Positions 45,919 through 58,100 of a stretch of DNA of 64,000 nucleotides are shown in pieces. Below the pieces are notes generated by a model, which had not been told where the DNA came from, ran no database searches, and was given only the letters and a program-made list of their open reading frames with translations. The stretch lies in contig JACCLO010000013.1 of NCBI GenBank assembly GCA_029448655.1, positions 2,588,291 to 2,652,290 on the forward strand. Reading direction: 5' to 3'. Made by a program: the position numbers and the translations under genes. The DNA is from Wolfiporia cocos (lineage: Eukaryota; Basidiomycota; Agaricomycetes; Polyporales; Phaeolaceae). Numbering within the stretch: the first letter of the stretch is position 1; every line of letters begins with the position of its first letter.

Positions 45919-48900
45919 CAGCCAGAAGAAACGGCGCAGCGGCTCTATACTCCCGAAGAATACGAAGCGATCCGACGCTTCGCAAAAGATAACCCTAGGA
46001 TCATAGGAAAGAAAGGGGAGATGCGAAAGAAGTTCCGAACAAAGATACAAATCATCAACGCGGTCAGGAAAGCGCTGACAAAATCCCAGGAATTCGCACA
46101 AAAAACCCCCGAACCAGAACGAACGATTGAGGAGATGGTCCCGAAACACCTCCTGGACTTCGCCAAGGTGTTCAGCAAGGAGTCCGCGGCAGCGTTCCCC
46201 CCGTCGAGACCATGGGACCACGCAATCGAGTTAAAACCCGATTTCGTGCCGAAAGACTGCAAAGTCTATGCACTCTCGCCTAAAGAGCAACAGGCACTGG
46301 ACGAATTCCTAAAAGAAAACTTGGCCAAGGGATTCATAGTCCCTTCAAAATCCCCGATGGCGTCACCATTCTTTTTCGTCCCAAAGAAAGACAGCGGCCT
46401 ACGACCCTGTCAAGATTATCGATATCTGAACGAAGGGACGATAAAGAACGTCTATCCCTTGCCACTGATCTCGGAGCTCCTGGAAAAGCTAAAAGGAGCA
46501 AAGATCTTCACAAAAATGGACCTCAGAGCGGGGTACAACAACGTGCGAATCAAAAAGGGAGACGAATGGAAAGCGGCCTTCAAAACAAACCGAGGGTTGT
46601 ACAAGCCCACGGTTATGTTTTTCGGATTGTGCAATGCACCCGGGACCTTTCAGGCAATGATGAACGAAATCCTGAAAGAAGAAATCCTTGAAGGATGGGT
46701 GCTTGTTTACATGGACGACATCCTCATTTTCTCAGAAGACGAGAAAATACACAAGGAACGGGAGCGGCGGATCCTTCAGAGATTGGTGGATAACCACCTC
46801 TTTGTGAAACCCGAGAAATGCGCCTTCGGTGTCGACAGAGTCGAATTTCTGGGGCTAGTCATCACCCCAGGAAATATCCAGATGGACCCAGCGAAACTTA
46901 ATGGGATTAAAGAGTGGCCGACTCCCCGAAATCTCAAAGAAGTCAGATCCTTCCTAGGATTTGCGAACTTCTATTGAAGATTTATCGATCACTACTCTAC
47001 GCACGCCCGACCCTTGGTAGACCTCACAAAAACGGTCACAGGGACAGGGTTCCAATGGACGGAGAAAGAACAGAAAGCATTCGAATTCATGAAGAAAGCA
47101 TTCACAACGGCGCCCGCGCTAGGAACACCGGACAAGGAGAAACCGTTCATCCTCGAAACAGATGCATCTCAGTTCGCCACAGGAGCAGTACTGAAACAGA
47201 CAGATGAAACAGGGCGCGAACGGCCGGTGGGATATCTCTCACAATCCCTGACATCAACAGAACGGAACTACGAAATCTACGATCACGAACTACTCGGAAT
47301 AGTCCGAGCATTAGAAGAATGGCGACACCTATTGGAAGGAGCACCGCATCGGATCTTGATCCGAAGCGATCATCAGAACCTGACGTACTGGAGAAGCGCA
47401 CAGCGCCTAAATCGGCGACAAGCGAGATGGCATCTATTCCTTTCGCAATTCGACCTGAAATTGCAGCACGTCCCCGGAAGGAAACTAGTCATGGCCGACA
47501 CGCTTTCCAGGTTATACCATCTGGACGAAAGCAACGAAGACAGCGAGGGAATCACCATGATTCCAGACGAACTCGTCGTCCACGCAATCCAGATCCCGAT
47601 CATTGATCGAATCAAGAACGCCAACGATCGAGATGAATCTGCGGAACAGGCGATCCGCGCTCTAGGGGGCACAGGCGAATTCCCCGCAAGAACCACCGCA
47701 GATGAATGGCAACAAACGGATGGGATACTGCTCTACAGGGGCAGGATGTACGTGCCAAGGGACGAGGGCCTTCGACGGGACGTCATCTCAAAATACCACG
47801 ACACGATCCCGGCCGGACACCCTGGGATCTGGGGTACAACAGTACAGGTTAAGACCCATTTTTGGTGGCCCGACATGGGAACAATGATAGCGGAATACGT
47901 CCGGGGCTGTGCAATCTGTCAACAGATGAAACCTGATAGGAATCCGCTGAAACCCCCTTTGCAGCCAATACCGACACGGGAAGACGCCCTCCCCTTCTCA
48001 CAATGCTCGGTCGATTTTGTCACCGACCTGCCAAGAGTCGGAAAGTATGACTCCATGATGGTGATTGTCGACCATGGCCTATCCAAGGCCATCTCTCTCA
48101 CCCCATGTGACAAAACGATCACGAGCGAAGGGGCCGCAGAAATATTTCACCGAAAAATCTACTCGCTATATGGCATCCCCCGAAAGATCATTTCAGACAG
48201 AGGGCCGCAGTTTGCATCAAAGCTTTTCAAGGAATTATGCAAGCTGCAAGGAACAGAATCAGCGATGAGTACGGCGTACCATCCACAGACCGACGGACAG
48301 ACAGAAAGAATGAATCAACAGATCGAAGTATACCTTCGCATCTATTGCATGAACGACCCGTTCCAATGGGTACAACGACTGCCGGACGTCGAATTTGCGC
48401 ACAACACCAGACGAACCGAGAACCGGCCAGCGCCACTCGAAATAATCCTAGGATATGTCCCGAGAGGATTCCCAGATTATGACCGAGTAGGGAACGTCCC
48501 GGCAGCTGTCGACAGGATCAAGAAGATCAAAGAGGCGCGAAAGATGGCATTCATCGCGCATGAATTAGCCCAGAAAAGAATGGCAGGGCGGTTCCTCAGG
48601 GAACTGCCGAAGCTTGAGAAAGGGGATAAGGTCTGGCTCGACGCAAAGAACCTAACAATCCCCTACGAATCTAACAAGCTGGCACCAAAAAGAGAAGGAC
48701 CCTTCACTATCACAGAAAAGATGGGACCCACGACATACCGGCTGCAGTTACCAACGAGCTGGAAAGTTCATCCGGTATTCCACGCCGCCTTACTAAAACC
48801 ATTCAAAGAAACAAGGGTGCACGGACCCAATTACTTACGGCCGCCACCTGATATCATCAAGGGACAGGAAGAATACGAGGTCGAAGCCATCTTGGCTGAC

Positions 48901-49070
48901 AGATGGAAAGGAAAGAAGCATCAATACTTCGTCAAGTGGAGAGGCTATGCCACGGCCGACAATTCATGGGAAGACGAAGCAAATTTGGAACACTCTAAGG
49001 AGATGATAAAAGACTACCACAGGATGAGAGTCAGGACAGCCCCAACACTCGAAAACCAAACAGTAGTAGT

Positions 49071-50066
49071 ATGTCGACGACTCGCCACCAACTCCCTCGC
49101 CGCGCTCCGACCCCTCACAGCGATGCGGGTCACAGGGAAGGACGACCGAGAGGTACGCCGCAGAGGAGGTACTCCCCCCAACACCTACAGATCAGACACG
49201 CCCTACTCTGGTACAGGGCCGAGGGACCTTTTGCTGGCCGAACCGATGGCTGGTCGGCCCTCTTCGACATCGCGCAGGATCTCACCCATGTCTACAGCTC
49301 GTACCAGAATATCACCGAGGACCTCGTCCGAATGGAGGGGCAGATCAGAGCGCAGAGAGAGGGACTCGAGTTACTCACCGACAGACTTATCGACCGACTG
49401 GCCGCCACCACAACGGCCCAACTACGACATGCGCTCAATGACTTCGAGGATCGCGAGCACGTTACTCCCAATCGACCCGAATACATACCACGACCCGCCC
49501 GCTTTTTCACCACCGACGAACGACGCCGAGTTGCAAGGCCGTTTGATTTTATGGAGGGCGATAGAGTATTATTTCCACTGCCTACCGAGACTCAGAGGGC
49601 CCGCCGAACAGGAGTTAGAGACCCAACGTCACGTATTCTTGGTATGGGAAGCAATGGGAGACGTGAACCACCTGCACGCCCGACGAGCCCTAGGGCTACC
49701 CCAGAACGACAGCGAAGAGCGAATAGCACGCCGCCTATTCGACAATCTCCATCGGTGCAGAGCATTACCCGCGAGGAGTTTGAGCGAGGTGCGAGGGAGC
49801 ACGAACGAGACACCGCCTCCTTACCCACGTGGGCGCAACGGAACCTCCACCGCGCCGCTCACCACTGGAGATACCGACACAACGAGTATCTCAGAGATGT
49901 CCCTTCCCTACGGGTACCAGCGAGGCCCTCGCCTGAACAACCCTGTCGGCAGTGCGGATCCGCTAGTCACTGGGTCCTCGACTGCCCCGACTATATTTGC
50001 AGAACTTGTGGGCTCAATCAACCAGGTCATCGACAGAATGAATGCCGCCAACACTTCGTATGGTGA
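49071..50066 (+). CDS. ORF3: overlapping frame with two zinc knuckles
   Basis: 331 codons from ATG 49071 to the stop at 50066, wholly inside the pol frame and in its -1 register. It starts about 45 bases after the chromodomain. Residues 1-55 are basic/Pro-rich; about 60-130 look helical and coiled-coil-like (DLVRMEGQIRAQREGLELL); the tail has C292-C295-H300-C305 (C-x2-C-x4-H-x4-C) and C310-C313-H320-C325 (C-x2-C-x6-H-x4-C). This is a gag/nucleocapsid-like plan. Both frames stay open for about 1 kb. I infer a real accessory nucleic-acid-binding protein, but the pol tail may instead be the coding frame, or both. Expression could be by -1 frameshift or internal start. Confidence 0.55.
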   Translation: MSTTRHQLPRRAPTPHSDAGHREGRPRGTPQRRYSPQHLQIRHALLWYRAEGPFAGRTDGWSALFDIAQDLTHVYSSYQNITEDLVRMEGQIRAQREGLELLTDRLIDRLAATTTAQLRHALNDFEDREHVTPNRPEYIPRPARFFTTDERRRVARPFDFMEGDRVLFPLPTETQRARRTGVRDPTSRILGMGSNGRREPPARPTSPRATPERQRRANSTPPIRQSPSVQSITREEFERGAREHERDTASLPTWAQRNLHRAAHHWRYRHNEYLRDVPSLRVPARPSPEQPCRQCGSASHWVLDCPDYICRTCGLNQPGHRQNECRQHFVW

Positions 50067-50176
50067 ACTCCGACGACCCCGTCCCTCAGCGGAAACGGCG
50101 ACATCTACAACGAACAGGACGCCGAGGCACTCTGAAGAGAGGAACTTGGAAAATTCGTCGAGGCCGACGAATGTCT

Positions 50177-50185
50177 AAGGAGGGG
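50177..50185 (+). other. Polypurine tract, family 2
   Basis: AAGGAGGGG overlaps the pol stop codon region and lies four bases before the 3' LTR. It is the expected plus-strand primer. Confidence 0.7.
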
Positions 50186-50189
50186 CTGA

Positions 50190-50898
50190 TGTTACGGTTA
50201 TTTTGATTTTTCGAAAATCGACAGAACTCACCATTGGACGAATACGATACAGGGACTTGTTGCGCAACCAACTCCCCTGGCTACTCGTGACTCTACTGGG
50301 CGCACCCCCGGTTGTACTAGTCTATAGGGCACGTTTCATCTTTGGCAGAATCCGACTCTGCCACCGTTTCATGTTCATCGTTTATTAGCTGATAGATGGC
50401 GTTCAACCGCCATCATTCCTATCTATCATCTCAGGTATATCACTACATACCTATCAAACGTTTGGTACTATAGCGTAGATAGTATCGGTGACATCTGGGA
50501 CAGGCTTGACCCCTAAAACCCAACGTAGTATATAAACTCATGTACTTACTGTCGAGGCTCTTCAGCTCGACCTTGTTGTACAAACAAGAAGTCTTATACT
50601 CGTTCTCAAACGTAGGAAACTACGCTCAGTATTTTTCACTCGAGCAACCGAACGACTAAGTCCTCGAAGTGCACATTGACTTCTCGGACTTAGGCGAGTC
50701 TTATATTCTATTCGACTCGTACCTGAACAGATTATATTCTCTAACGCGTATTGAATATTAACCGATCTCCTAAGGACTTCACTTAGGACCCGAAGGCATC
50801 TAACGAGTATTTGCCTTGCACACGGCGACGTGCCTACGTGCAGAAGAACGATCTATATTCGCGGTTCGAATATACGAACGGGTATTCGACCCGTAACA
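50190..50898 (+). repeat. 3' LTR, family 2
   Basis: 709 bases, matching the 5' LTR except one visible difference. It is followed by ATAGG (50899-50903). Confidence 0.95.
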
Positions 50899-51440
50899 AT
50901 AGGTGCCCAAGAGCATGTGCACAGAATATGCAGCCATGTGGAATCCCTTTGTTGTGCTGCGTCTGGCTCTGTAATTTTGACCTTTTATTCTATGCATGTT
51001 TTACTGCTGCATAATGCATTGGCATGAAAGGTAGACCATTTGCAGTGATAAATACTCACCCTACAGTAGGTGCACATGGCATCCAACCATGTTGAATGTA
51101 TTTGGAGGTTCTATGACACTCTACAATTTCAATCTGCAGCCATACATGTATTTCTTTCGGTACACAATTTCATGTTTTTGTCAGTCTATTGCCGTGTGGA
51201 TTAGACCTTCCATAGCAATAAATAGGCACCATAGAGTGGTTCACGGGGCACTCAATGATGTTGAATAGATATTCTATATTGGTTTACAATTTCAATCTGC
51301 ACTCATATTTGCATTTTTCTGCTGCATAATTTCACATTTCTGTAGGTCTATTGCCATATGAATTGAACCATCTACAGCAGCAAATAGACACAGTAGAGTG
51401 GGTGCACAGAAAATGTAACATGGTCAGATGCTATGGGTAT

Positions 51441-53244
51441 ATATTGAAGCCGATTGGATCTACCATAGTTTTTCTAGAGTGTACTGCAGGCATTTGAGGG
51501 TCAGAGAGGCTACAGAATGGGGAGGTGATGAGTATCAGCACCATCATGTGACTTGATTGACATACATTTTGGGCTGTGGCTGAGCTTCCAAGATAGGTAG
51601 TCCAAACTTCCAGAGGCTGTTCTGGGAGATCTGGTTGGCAGATTTTGATAATTGGAGTGTTGTGACAGTTATTGTCAGGATCTTACATTCAAAAGACTTG
51701 TGTCTGGGATTATCTTTTACATTTTATGCTTCAACCATCACATACCACACAGGCACTTATGTGTCACATGATGGTTTTCTTACAGGGCTACAATATTGCA
51801 TATCAACTTGTGGCTGTGGGAATAGCTTAGATAAGCATTATCATGGTACCAGATTGTATAACTATATTTACAAGCCACCAGAACGCGCCTAGCTTAGAAG
51901 TACAGTCTAGATCACAACAAATTTGAAGGTACATGAGATACACAGCGACACAGAGCTACATCTGTGTCTGTTGCCTATCTTCAGAGCCTATAAGGTAACA
52001 CCAAAATGGCTGTCTTGGTTGCTAAGGTTGCATCACAGACTAGCAAGGGTATAACGTAGAGAATGTGTTGTAGATGAGCAGACATGGTAATGAGATGCAA
52101 GACTGGGGGCACATGCACCCCAAGTCGAGTATATTCAGACTGAGGTTGTACGACCTCAGCATATGGTATATATACATCGGGGATCACTACACTAAGTAAT
52201 TGGACCAGCCCTAAAGGCATGGTCTGTGCACGATGTATGTAATACCCTGTATGTAAGCAGTCACATCTAGATGACCAGGCTGAGGTATATCTAACTCTGC
52301 TACTTACAATGTAATCTACTGTAGGTTCAAGCTGGGGTAGAGCGGCTGACCCATGTCACAGGATCTGTGACACATGGTCACTTGATTATTGTTACGGATC
52401 AAATATCTGTTTAGCTGAAATAACCAAGTGGAGTTACTCAGCATATTGAGTAGTGCACTACTCATTGGACTCCACAGAGTCAGAGTGTGGATATAGAAGC
52501 TGGGCACTTGATTGCTCAAGCCTTTGAGAATGAGTATAAGATGCTTGTTATTCAACAAGGTTGAGCTGAGGAACTTGATCAGTATGTACATCAAGTTTTA
52601 TACTGTGATTCGATAATCGGGGTCATAGTGTCCTTGGTACTGCTACTATTAAGTCCATCGAGCTAGCATTCTAAGTAACAAATGAGAAGTGCTGCAGTTG
52701 AGCATGACAAGGAATGAAACAGAGAAGACATATGATTAGACATACGATATCAGCTAGAAGGCAACGAGACAGTAAGTAGACTATGGGCATAGGATTGTTA
52801 TACATGAAACAGGGGCCTATGGTTGAGTGGAGGTCCGTAGAATAGAGCACACAGTGGAGCGGTTGAAGGCCAAGTCCTGATACACAGTGAGGTGTCAAAG
52901 GAATAAACTGAGTGTACCTGCAAAGACCATAACAATTATCAGACACATCTCAAACACACTACCAAGCTGGTTTATATCAGTGGTCTGGGTACATTTTCAT
53001 GGCCTGCTAACTAACATCTTTTGTCATACTGGACAAACAAGGACCTACAGTCCCATACACGACCATGATTTGGATCATTCATTATAGGGCGTCCAAACAA
53101 ATGTGTGCTTGTCATTACTTGCTTATGCACAGACCATCTAGCTTCAGGGCAGACGATTACTGATCGCTGCACCTTATGTATATAAGCTTGACTTCTAAGG
53201 TGTACTTTCCTTAGAACCGTTTTGTCACACTAATCCAATGTCTT
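51441..53244. other. Interval with an undated minus-strand LTR
   Basis: An LTR-like promoter lies at about 52140-52180 (stem CTGAGGT / ACCTCAG, TATA-like box after it, minus orientation) and an LTR-type end GATCTGTGACA near 52373, but I found no matching target duplication. Otherwise no gene is recognised. A second plus-oriented promoter (TATA about 53177; stem TTCTAAGG / CCTTAGAA) precedes the next LTR. Confidence 0.45.
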
Positions 53245-53249
53245 AGTTG

Positions 53250-53825
53250 CGTCACAGAATTCTCTGTGAGGGGTTCTCGACATCCCTTTCTGTATTGTGG
53301 AAGTGCCCCTAGGCATGGGGCTAAGTCTTAGCGTACAGTTTCCTCTCGTCCGCTCCTTGTTATCTTATCAGACCACCCGACCCAGTAGATTAGCACTGTA
53401 GGGTAGCACGCGTCTCAGGTACTTACATCACGGTCACACTATGTACATGTTACATTACGGTAGTTACTCATCATGTGCTCCCTTAGTTACTGCACACAGG
53501 CTATGACTTTAGGGCCAGCCATTAGGTAGTTACCTCATGTATATAAGTATGTCGACTTGTTGCCTTATGCCTCAAGTCTAAGATTCTCGGCATTAGGGCT
53601 TGGCCCTCTTACTCCTTACCTCTCTATGTGCTGGTGTGGTCCTTACTGGCTCTTTGACTGCTAGTCCGAGGGTCACCACCTTGTTATGTCACCTTAGGCC
53701 TGGGGAGGCCTATGCAACCTCTGTCACATAGGTTCTAGGATCACTGCTGACGGCGCGGTCGCACCTCGTCTGACGGTTAGGGTCCCCAGTAGGACCGGTC
53801 CCACAGATGTGAGTAGTATGTGTCA
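53250..53825 (+). repeat. Solo LTR with mutated first base, TSD AGTTG
   Basis: 576 bases. It begins CGTCACAG instead of TGTCACAG and ends GTATGTGTCA, between AGTTG repeats (53245-53249; 53826-53830). TATA about 53549; here the stem is GACTTG / CAAGTC, still paired though the sequence differs from other LTRs. It lies within an older LTR whose left end is about 53224. Confidence 0.85.
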
Positions 53826-53830
53826 AGTTG

Positions 53831-55026
53831 ACGTCTCAAGCTGCCAGTACATAGTATAACACCAAGGGGTAAGCCTCAAATCAGACCATAAGTCATCCAG
53901 CAGGAGGTTAGAAGAAAAGTAAGGGAAACGCCCCCATAGAGAATATGGATGCCCTAGCGGCAATTGTTAAGTCTAGCGCTGTAGGATGCTAGATGTTCGG
54001 TTATATACATGATGTATACTATTCATGAGTAGACCTGTCCTAATGGCTTGGTCTGTGTGTAGTGCTAATATGGTGTGACTATGGTGTGATATGGCATGTA
54101 CCTGGTAATGACATTCGTGAAGGTTTCTAGGCCTTCTTGTCATGATGGAAAGTAAGCGGGCTATAAGGCCACATTGTGATAGTGGAGTGCTACGCTAATA
54201 ATAACACTTGATATATGGAACTGCTAGGCTTCTAGCTGGAAGGGTTGTCCTAATGGCTTCTAATGATGTTGATGATCATGTTTCAGGTATTTGATATGTA
54301 ACGTATCAGAATGTCTTCTGATGAGCTTTTCTATGGTGTCATGACCTAGTAATAGTGTTGTCATGATGATGTCATGGTCTGGTCCAGTAATGGAACCTGA
54401 TGTCATAACTTGTACAGATAAGATAAGAGATAAGGTCACCTGGTTTGGTGCCTATGATTGGACTTAGTGGCACATATCTGATCTGATGTAGTTGAGTAGG
54501 TCACATGACCTGGAAGGTCATGTGACTTGGTAATTTCTAGTGCATCGGAAAGCCCTTGGTCATGTGATTCTAACAATGTAGATGAGAAGACCTGTACTAG
54601 TAAAGGGGCTGCACGACTTCTATTATGAGAATAGAGAATGTGGGAAATGCCTTGTAAAACTGTGACACATTCACTTTGTTTACTACTCTTGCAATTCCTG
54701 CTTGACGGGTCACTTGTCTTATTGACTGCAACCAACCCTTACAACTGCATTAGCAAGTCCAAGCCTAGACTTGCATCAAAGATATATGGATTCTATTAGC
54801 CTTTCAGTATTTTATTCTGACGTTATCTTTACGTGAAACAATTTATTTGTCAGACACAACGAGAATAGACCAATGCAATGACGGTTTATTTTATATTCTC
54901 ACATATGACACAGATTGTGGTCACCCTAAACTGATGGATCTACATCATACAAAACACTTTCTTCATACCTCTGGAATCGTAACCTATATGCAGTCAGATA
55001 AGTGACAGTAGATTGTTAGGCCTTAT
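53831..55026. other. Older minus-strand LTR body and unassigned sequence
   Basis: 53831-54663 matches the body of the minus LTR family seen at 55027 (for example GTCTCAAGCTGCCAG) and ends AACTGTGACA near 54663. Its two ends (about 53224 and 54663) lack a matching duplication. 54664-55026 shows nothing I recognise. Confidence 0.5.
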
Positions 55027-55189
55027 TGTCACAATCCTGTCTCTGTGACATCTCAAGCTGCCAGCACAAGATAGAGTTTTAAGAAGAAGAAAAGAGTTCC
55101 CAGGCAAGCACACGATGCTCAGCAAGAGTAGAAAAGAGTAGGGAAATGCTCCAAGTTCACATTGTTGAGTCTAGGAAAGTAAGTCCCTA

Positions 55190-58100
55190 TGGTGCCAACG
55201 GCCTAGTCACTGCCTCTTTTGTACAAGTCTTACTGCTCGCTCAGATTGGTGCCTAGAGACAATCGGTCTAGCCAAAATGCTTAGATTGAACATAGGAACA
55301 AAATGGCTAGGCGGATTTCTCTGAAAATCAAAATCGAGAAATTTATATGTCCAAATTTGGCCAGTTGTGAGAAAGCAGTACTGTATAAGGAAAGTATTGA
55401 CATCTCTACCTATCTGACTAATTTAAATATAGTATATCAGTCAAGCTGACGTGCGAGGGTCTCTGGAACACGATGGTGAGACTTGTATCGACGAGAACTG
55501 AATGCCTGCACCTGTAATTGAGCATCTTTTGTGCCCAATCCTGAGTGATAAGCATCCATCCACCTAACAACCCGGTGCTCCCATTTCCAGATTGTCTCGA
55601 CACTTACCGATGCCAGTGCATCTGGCATATTGGCTTGTAATATTGGAAACGTATAATCACAGTGGTTGCGGAGATACTTCTTGACAGCACCCCAGAAGTA
55701 TTCAATGAAATTCAGCTCACAGTGATATTTTGGTAAAAATATGCACATGTGGCCTGCATTCTCAATGACTTCCTGGACAAGAGTTTTCTGTTCCTTGAAG
55801 TCTGGCTGATTTTCGAGTATGTGCTTGGCACAGCAACTGATCACATCTGGGTCACATTTCCTGTGACACTGCATTCGCAGTCCATCAACCCGGAGGCTTC
55901 GCTTGATGAGAATTTGTCGAATCCCTTTGGGAAGATTGGGATGATCAGGATGATTGTATGGAAAATTCATTTGTTGGATAATTTTCTGATCATTCTTCAT
56001 GAACCAGCCATCACGCATTTGTGCCTGCTTTCCACCAGGGCACAGATTCATGCGTGACACAAGAAGTGCATCCTCAGCGAAGGCAGAATGTCCTTGTGAG
56101 TGGTCAACAGCAATTAAGGCTTGGAATCCGGGGCCATGCAATTTTTCAAATGTCGGAATGATCTTTGTTTTCAGCTATGATCAATTATTTTGTGAGTCAA
56201 GTCTGCTACAGATTTGTCATGGCATACCTGGTTCACAAACATCTCACCGTTCCAGAAGCCATCATGATTTTTACCATATTCAAGGCCTTGTCCCGCATCC
56301 TTCAACCAACCGAATGTGGAACAGATTACGTCGCTGCGGTGAATGCCCCTGCCGGGACCCTTTTTTTGTAGTGGCTGCTCACCTTTGAAAACCCAGCTTT
56401 TTTTGACACCATCATGTGCTTGGGCAGTCATTTTGTCATGCACCACAAACACCCGATGGCACTCGACATAATTTTCTGTTTGCTTGTTGACCTCTTCCGA
56501 GACATTTCCAACGACATACTCGATCATTCATTTTTGATGCTGTGCCATTGCTGGCAGGAAGACTTCTTAACGATACCTGACAACATCTGGCCACTCATGA
56601 CCATCATAATAGAGGCTCTTCTTGTGCTCGATGTACTGGAAGCCTTCTCGATGAAGCCAATCGTGCGCAGTGCTCAGGGAGATTTCTTGGCCAACCTTCA
56701 AGTGAATCCATGGGAAGAGTTCAAGCTCCATATACTTCTTTAACCCTGCTGGCATCTCCTTACGAATGATCTCTTTCAGATACTGCTGAGCAGCTGCTGG
56801 TACCATGCTGTTTTTGGTGAATTTGGTGAGTTTTTCGGGATTCATGGCCCATTTGTTTGACTGCACGTATGAGCGTAGCTCCACTTGCACCACAGGGTCC
56901 TGTAGCAATGTATAGGACTTGATATGCCGGCCCTTCAAGGATACGGGAAGTTCTCGCGCATTCAACCATCTTCAAGCCCACTTCTGCACCATCCTTACAC
57001 CCCATTTTGCAGAAAAGCCATGGCTTTTCGCTGCACATTCCCCTGCCACAGTCATGGAGTGCTTGTATTTGACAATCAAGTGCAGATAGCTCTCAATACA
57101 GTGCCTGCAGCAGGCCTGCAGACTGTTATCGCCTGAAATAAAGGTATGTCGCTTTGATTTAATGAATTTCTGGATTGCATCAAGTCCATTCTCGAAGGTC
57201 CGCATACGGTTCTCCTTGATGTGAGAGCGGGTAATGCGTGCTGGCACTTCAAGCTTGCAGTGCTTTGGAGGGGGGGTTGTCTGGTTGGAGCGGACAGTGC
57301 GCTGCTGCTGTGAGGGGCTGGAATCCACAGTAAGTTCAGCCTCGTCCATTTTGCTCTCTTCCTCCTCCTCATGCATGAGTAACTGTAGCATCGCACTTTG
57401 ATGCTCCTGGCTATTGTGGATGTTCTCTTCACTTCCTTCTCCACCTTCAGCACCCACATCTCCGGTTTCGTACTCATCCTCTGATGATGAGATATCAGAG
57501 AGATATCCACAGAAAATCTTGTCTCCACTCAGTGCTGGCTGGCGAACACTTGGAATGGTATGTAAACCACCCTGTTGCTCATTTGACTGCTGCTCTGACA
57601 GCTCAGGACCCTTCTGTGTCGAGAAAAACGAGTGCATGAATTGCGCACCAGAGCTGTGCCCGAAACTCGTCAACACATACATTTTGCCCATGAATTGTGA
57701 TAAGTACCTCTTACGGTGAGCCTGTTCATCCCGAAGCTTCTTATCGTGCCTCTGTTTCATTCTGTCTGACATGCCATTGTAACCCAGAGCCCGGTTGCTC
57801 TCTGCTTGCTTCCAGACGCTCTGAGACATTGGTCTCATTAGGATACCGAAGGCATCCCTGTTGCGTTCTTTCCTCTGCTGTGCCATCTCCAGACTCTGAC
57901 GCAGCTCATCACCCGTCAACTCAGACAAATCGTTGTTGTTGTCGTCATCATCTCCGTCATCATCTCCGTCATCATCTCCGTTGTTGCCCTCGTCATCATT
58001 CAAGTCCTCTCCATCTTCATTCTTGTCCGAGGAGATCATGTAACTCACATCCCCCATCCATGACGTGCACTTGTCATCCTCATCTGAGCTTATGCAGAGA

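Larger units (their letters stand above)
45124..50178 (+). pseudogene. Family 2 Pol with one in-frame TGA
   Basis: One frame from about 45022 (first ATG 45124) to 50178, broken only by TGA at 46975-46977. Domains: retropepsin ([10 protein letters not shown], residues about 14-24), dUTPase (about 140-265), RT ([10 protein letters not shown] about 410; [10 protein letters not shown] about 528), TGA after LGFANFY, RNase H (ETDASQFATGAVL), integrase zinc site (CAICQQMK), integrase core (VDFVTDLP, SDRGPQFASKL, YHPQTDGQTERMNQ), GPY/F-like EGPFTITEKMGP and chromodomain (YEVEAILADRWKGKKHQYF, 48877-48933). Homologous copies have Arg at the TGA, so CGA to TGA is likely. About 380 codons follow the chromodomain with no known domain and overlap another frame. 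Confidence 0.93.
42435..50898 (+). mobile_element. Ty3/gypsy family 2, full length, young, TSD ATAGG
   Basis: 8464 bases with two 709-base LTRs (42435-43143; 50190-50898) that differ, by eye, at one base (42486 A versus G), and a perfect ATAGG duplication (42430-42434; 50899-50903). It contains gag, a pol with protease, dUTPase, RT, RNase H, integrase and chromodomain, and an overlapping third frame. The only lesion I see is one TGA in pol. The near-identical LTRs indicate a recent insertion. Confidence 0.97.
41345..51440 (+). repeat. About 164-base satellite, split by two insertions
   Basis: Units share CAATTTCAATCTGC (42335, 51124, 51288) and GTCTATTGCC; spacing at the right side is 164 bases. 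Joining across the retrotransposon (42434 to 50904) gives 320 bases, about two units. At least four diverged units are visible between 42327 and 51440 with the insertions removed. A diverged relative on the other strand is suggested at 41365-41480. Confidence 0.65.

Noticed and set aside
46975..46977. TGA in pol as selenocysteine or programmed readthrough
   Set aside because: No reason for such a signal between RT and RNase H; family 1 homologues read Arg in an equivalent context, so a point mutation is simpler.
57945..57990. Apparent short tandem repeat as a possible CRISPR-like array
   Set aside because: It is a simple codon repeat (Asp/Gly) in the transposase acidic tract.
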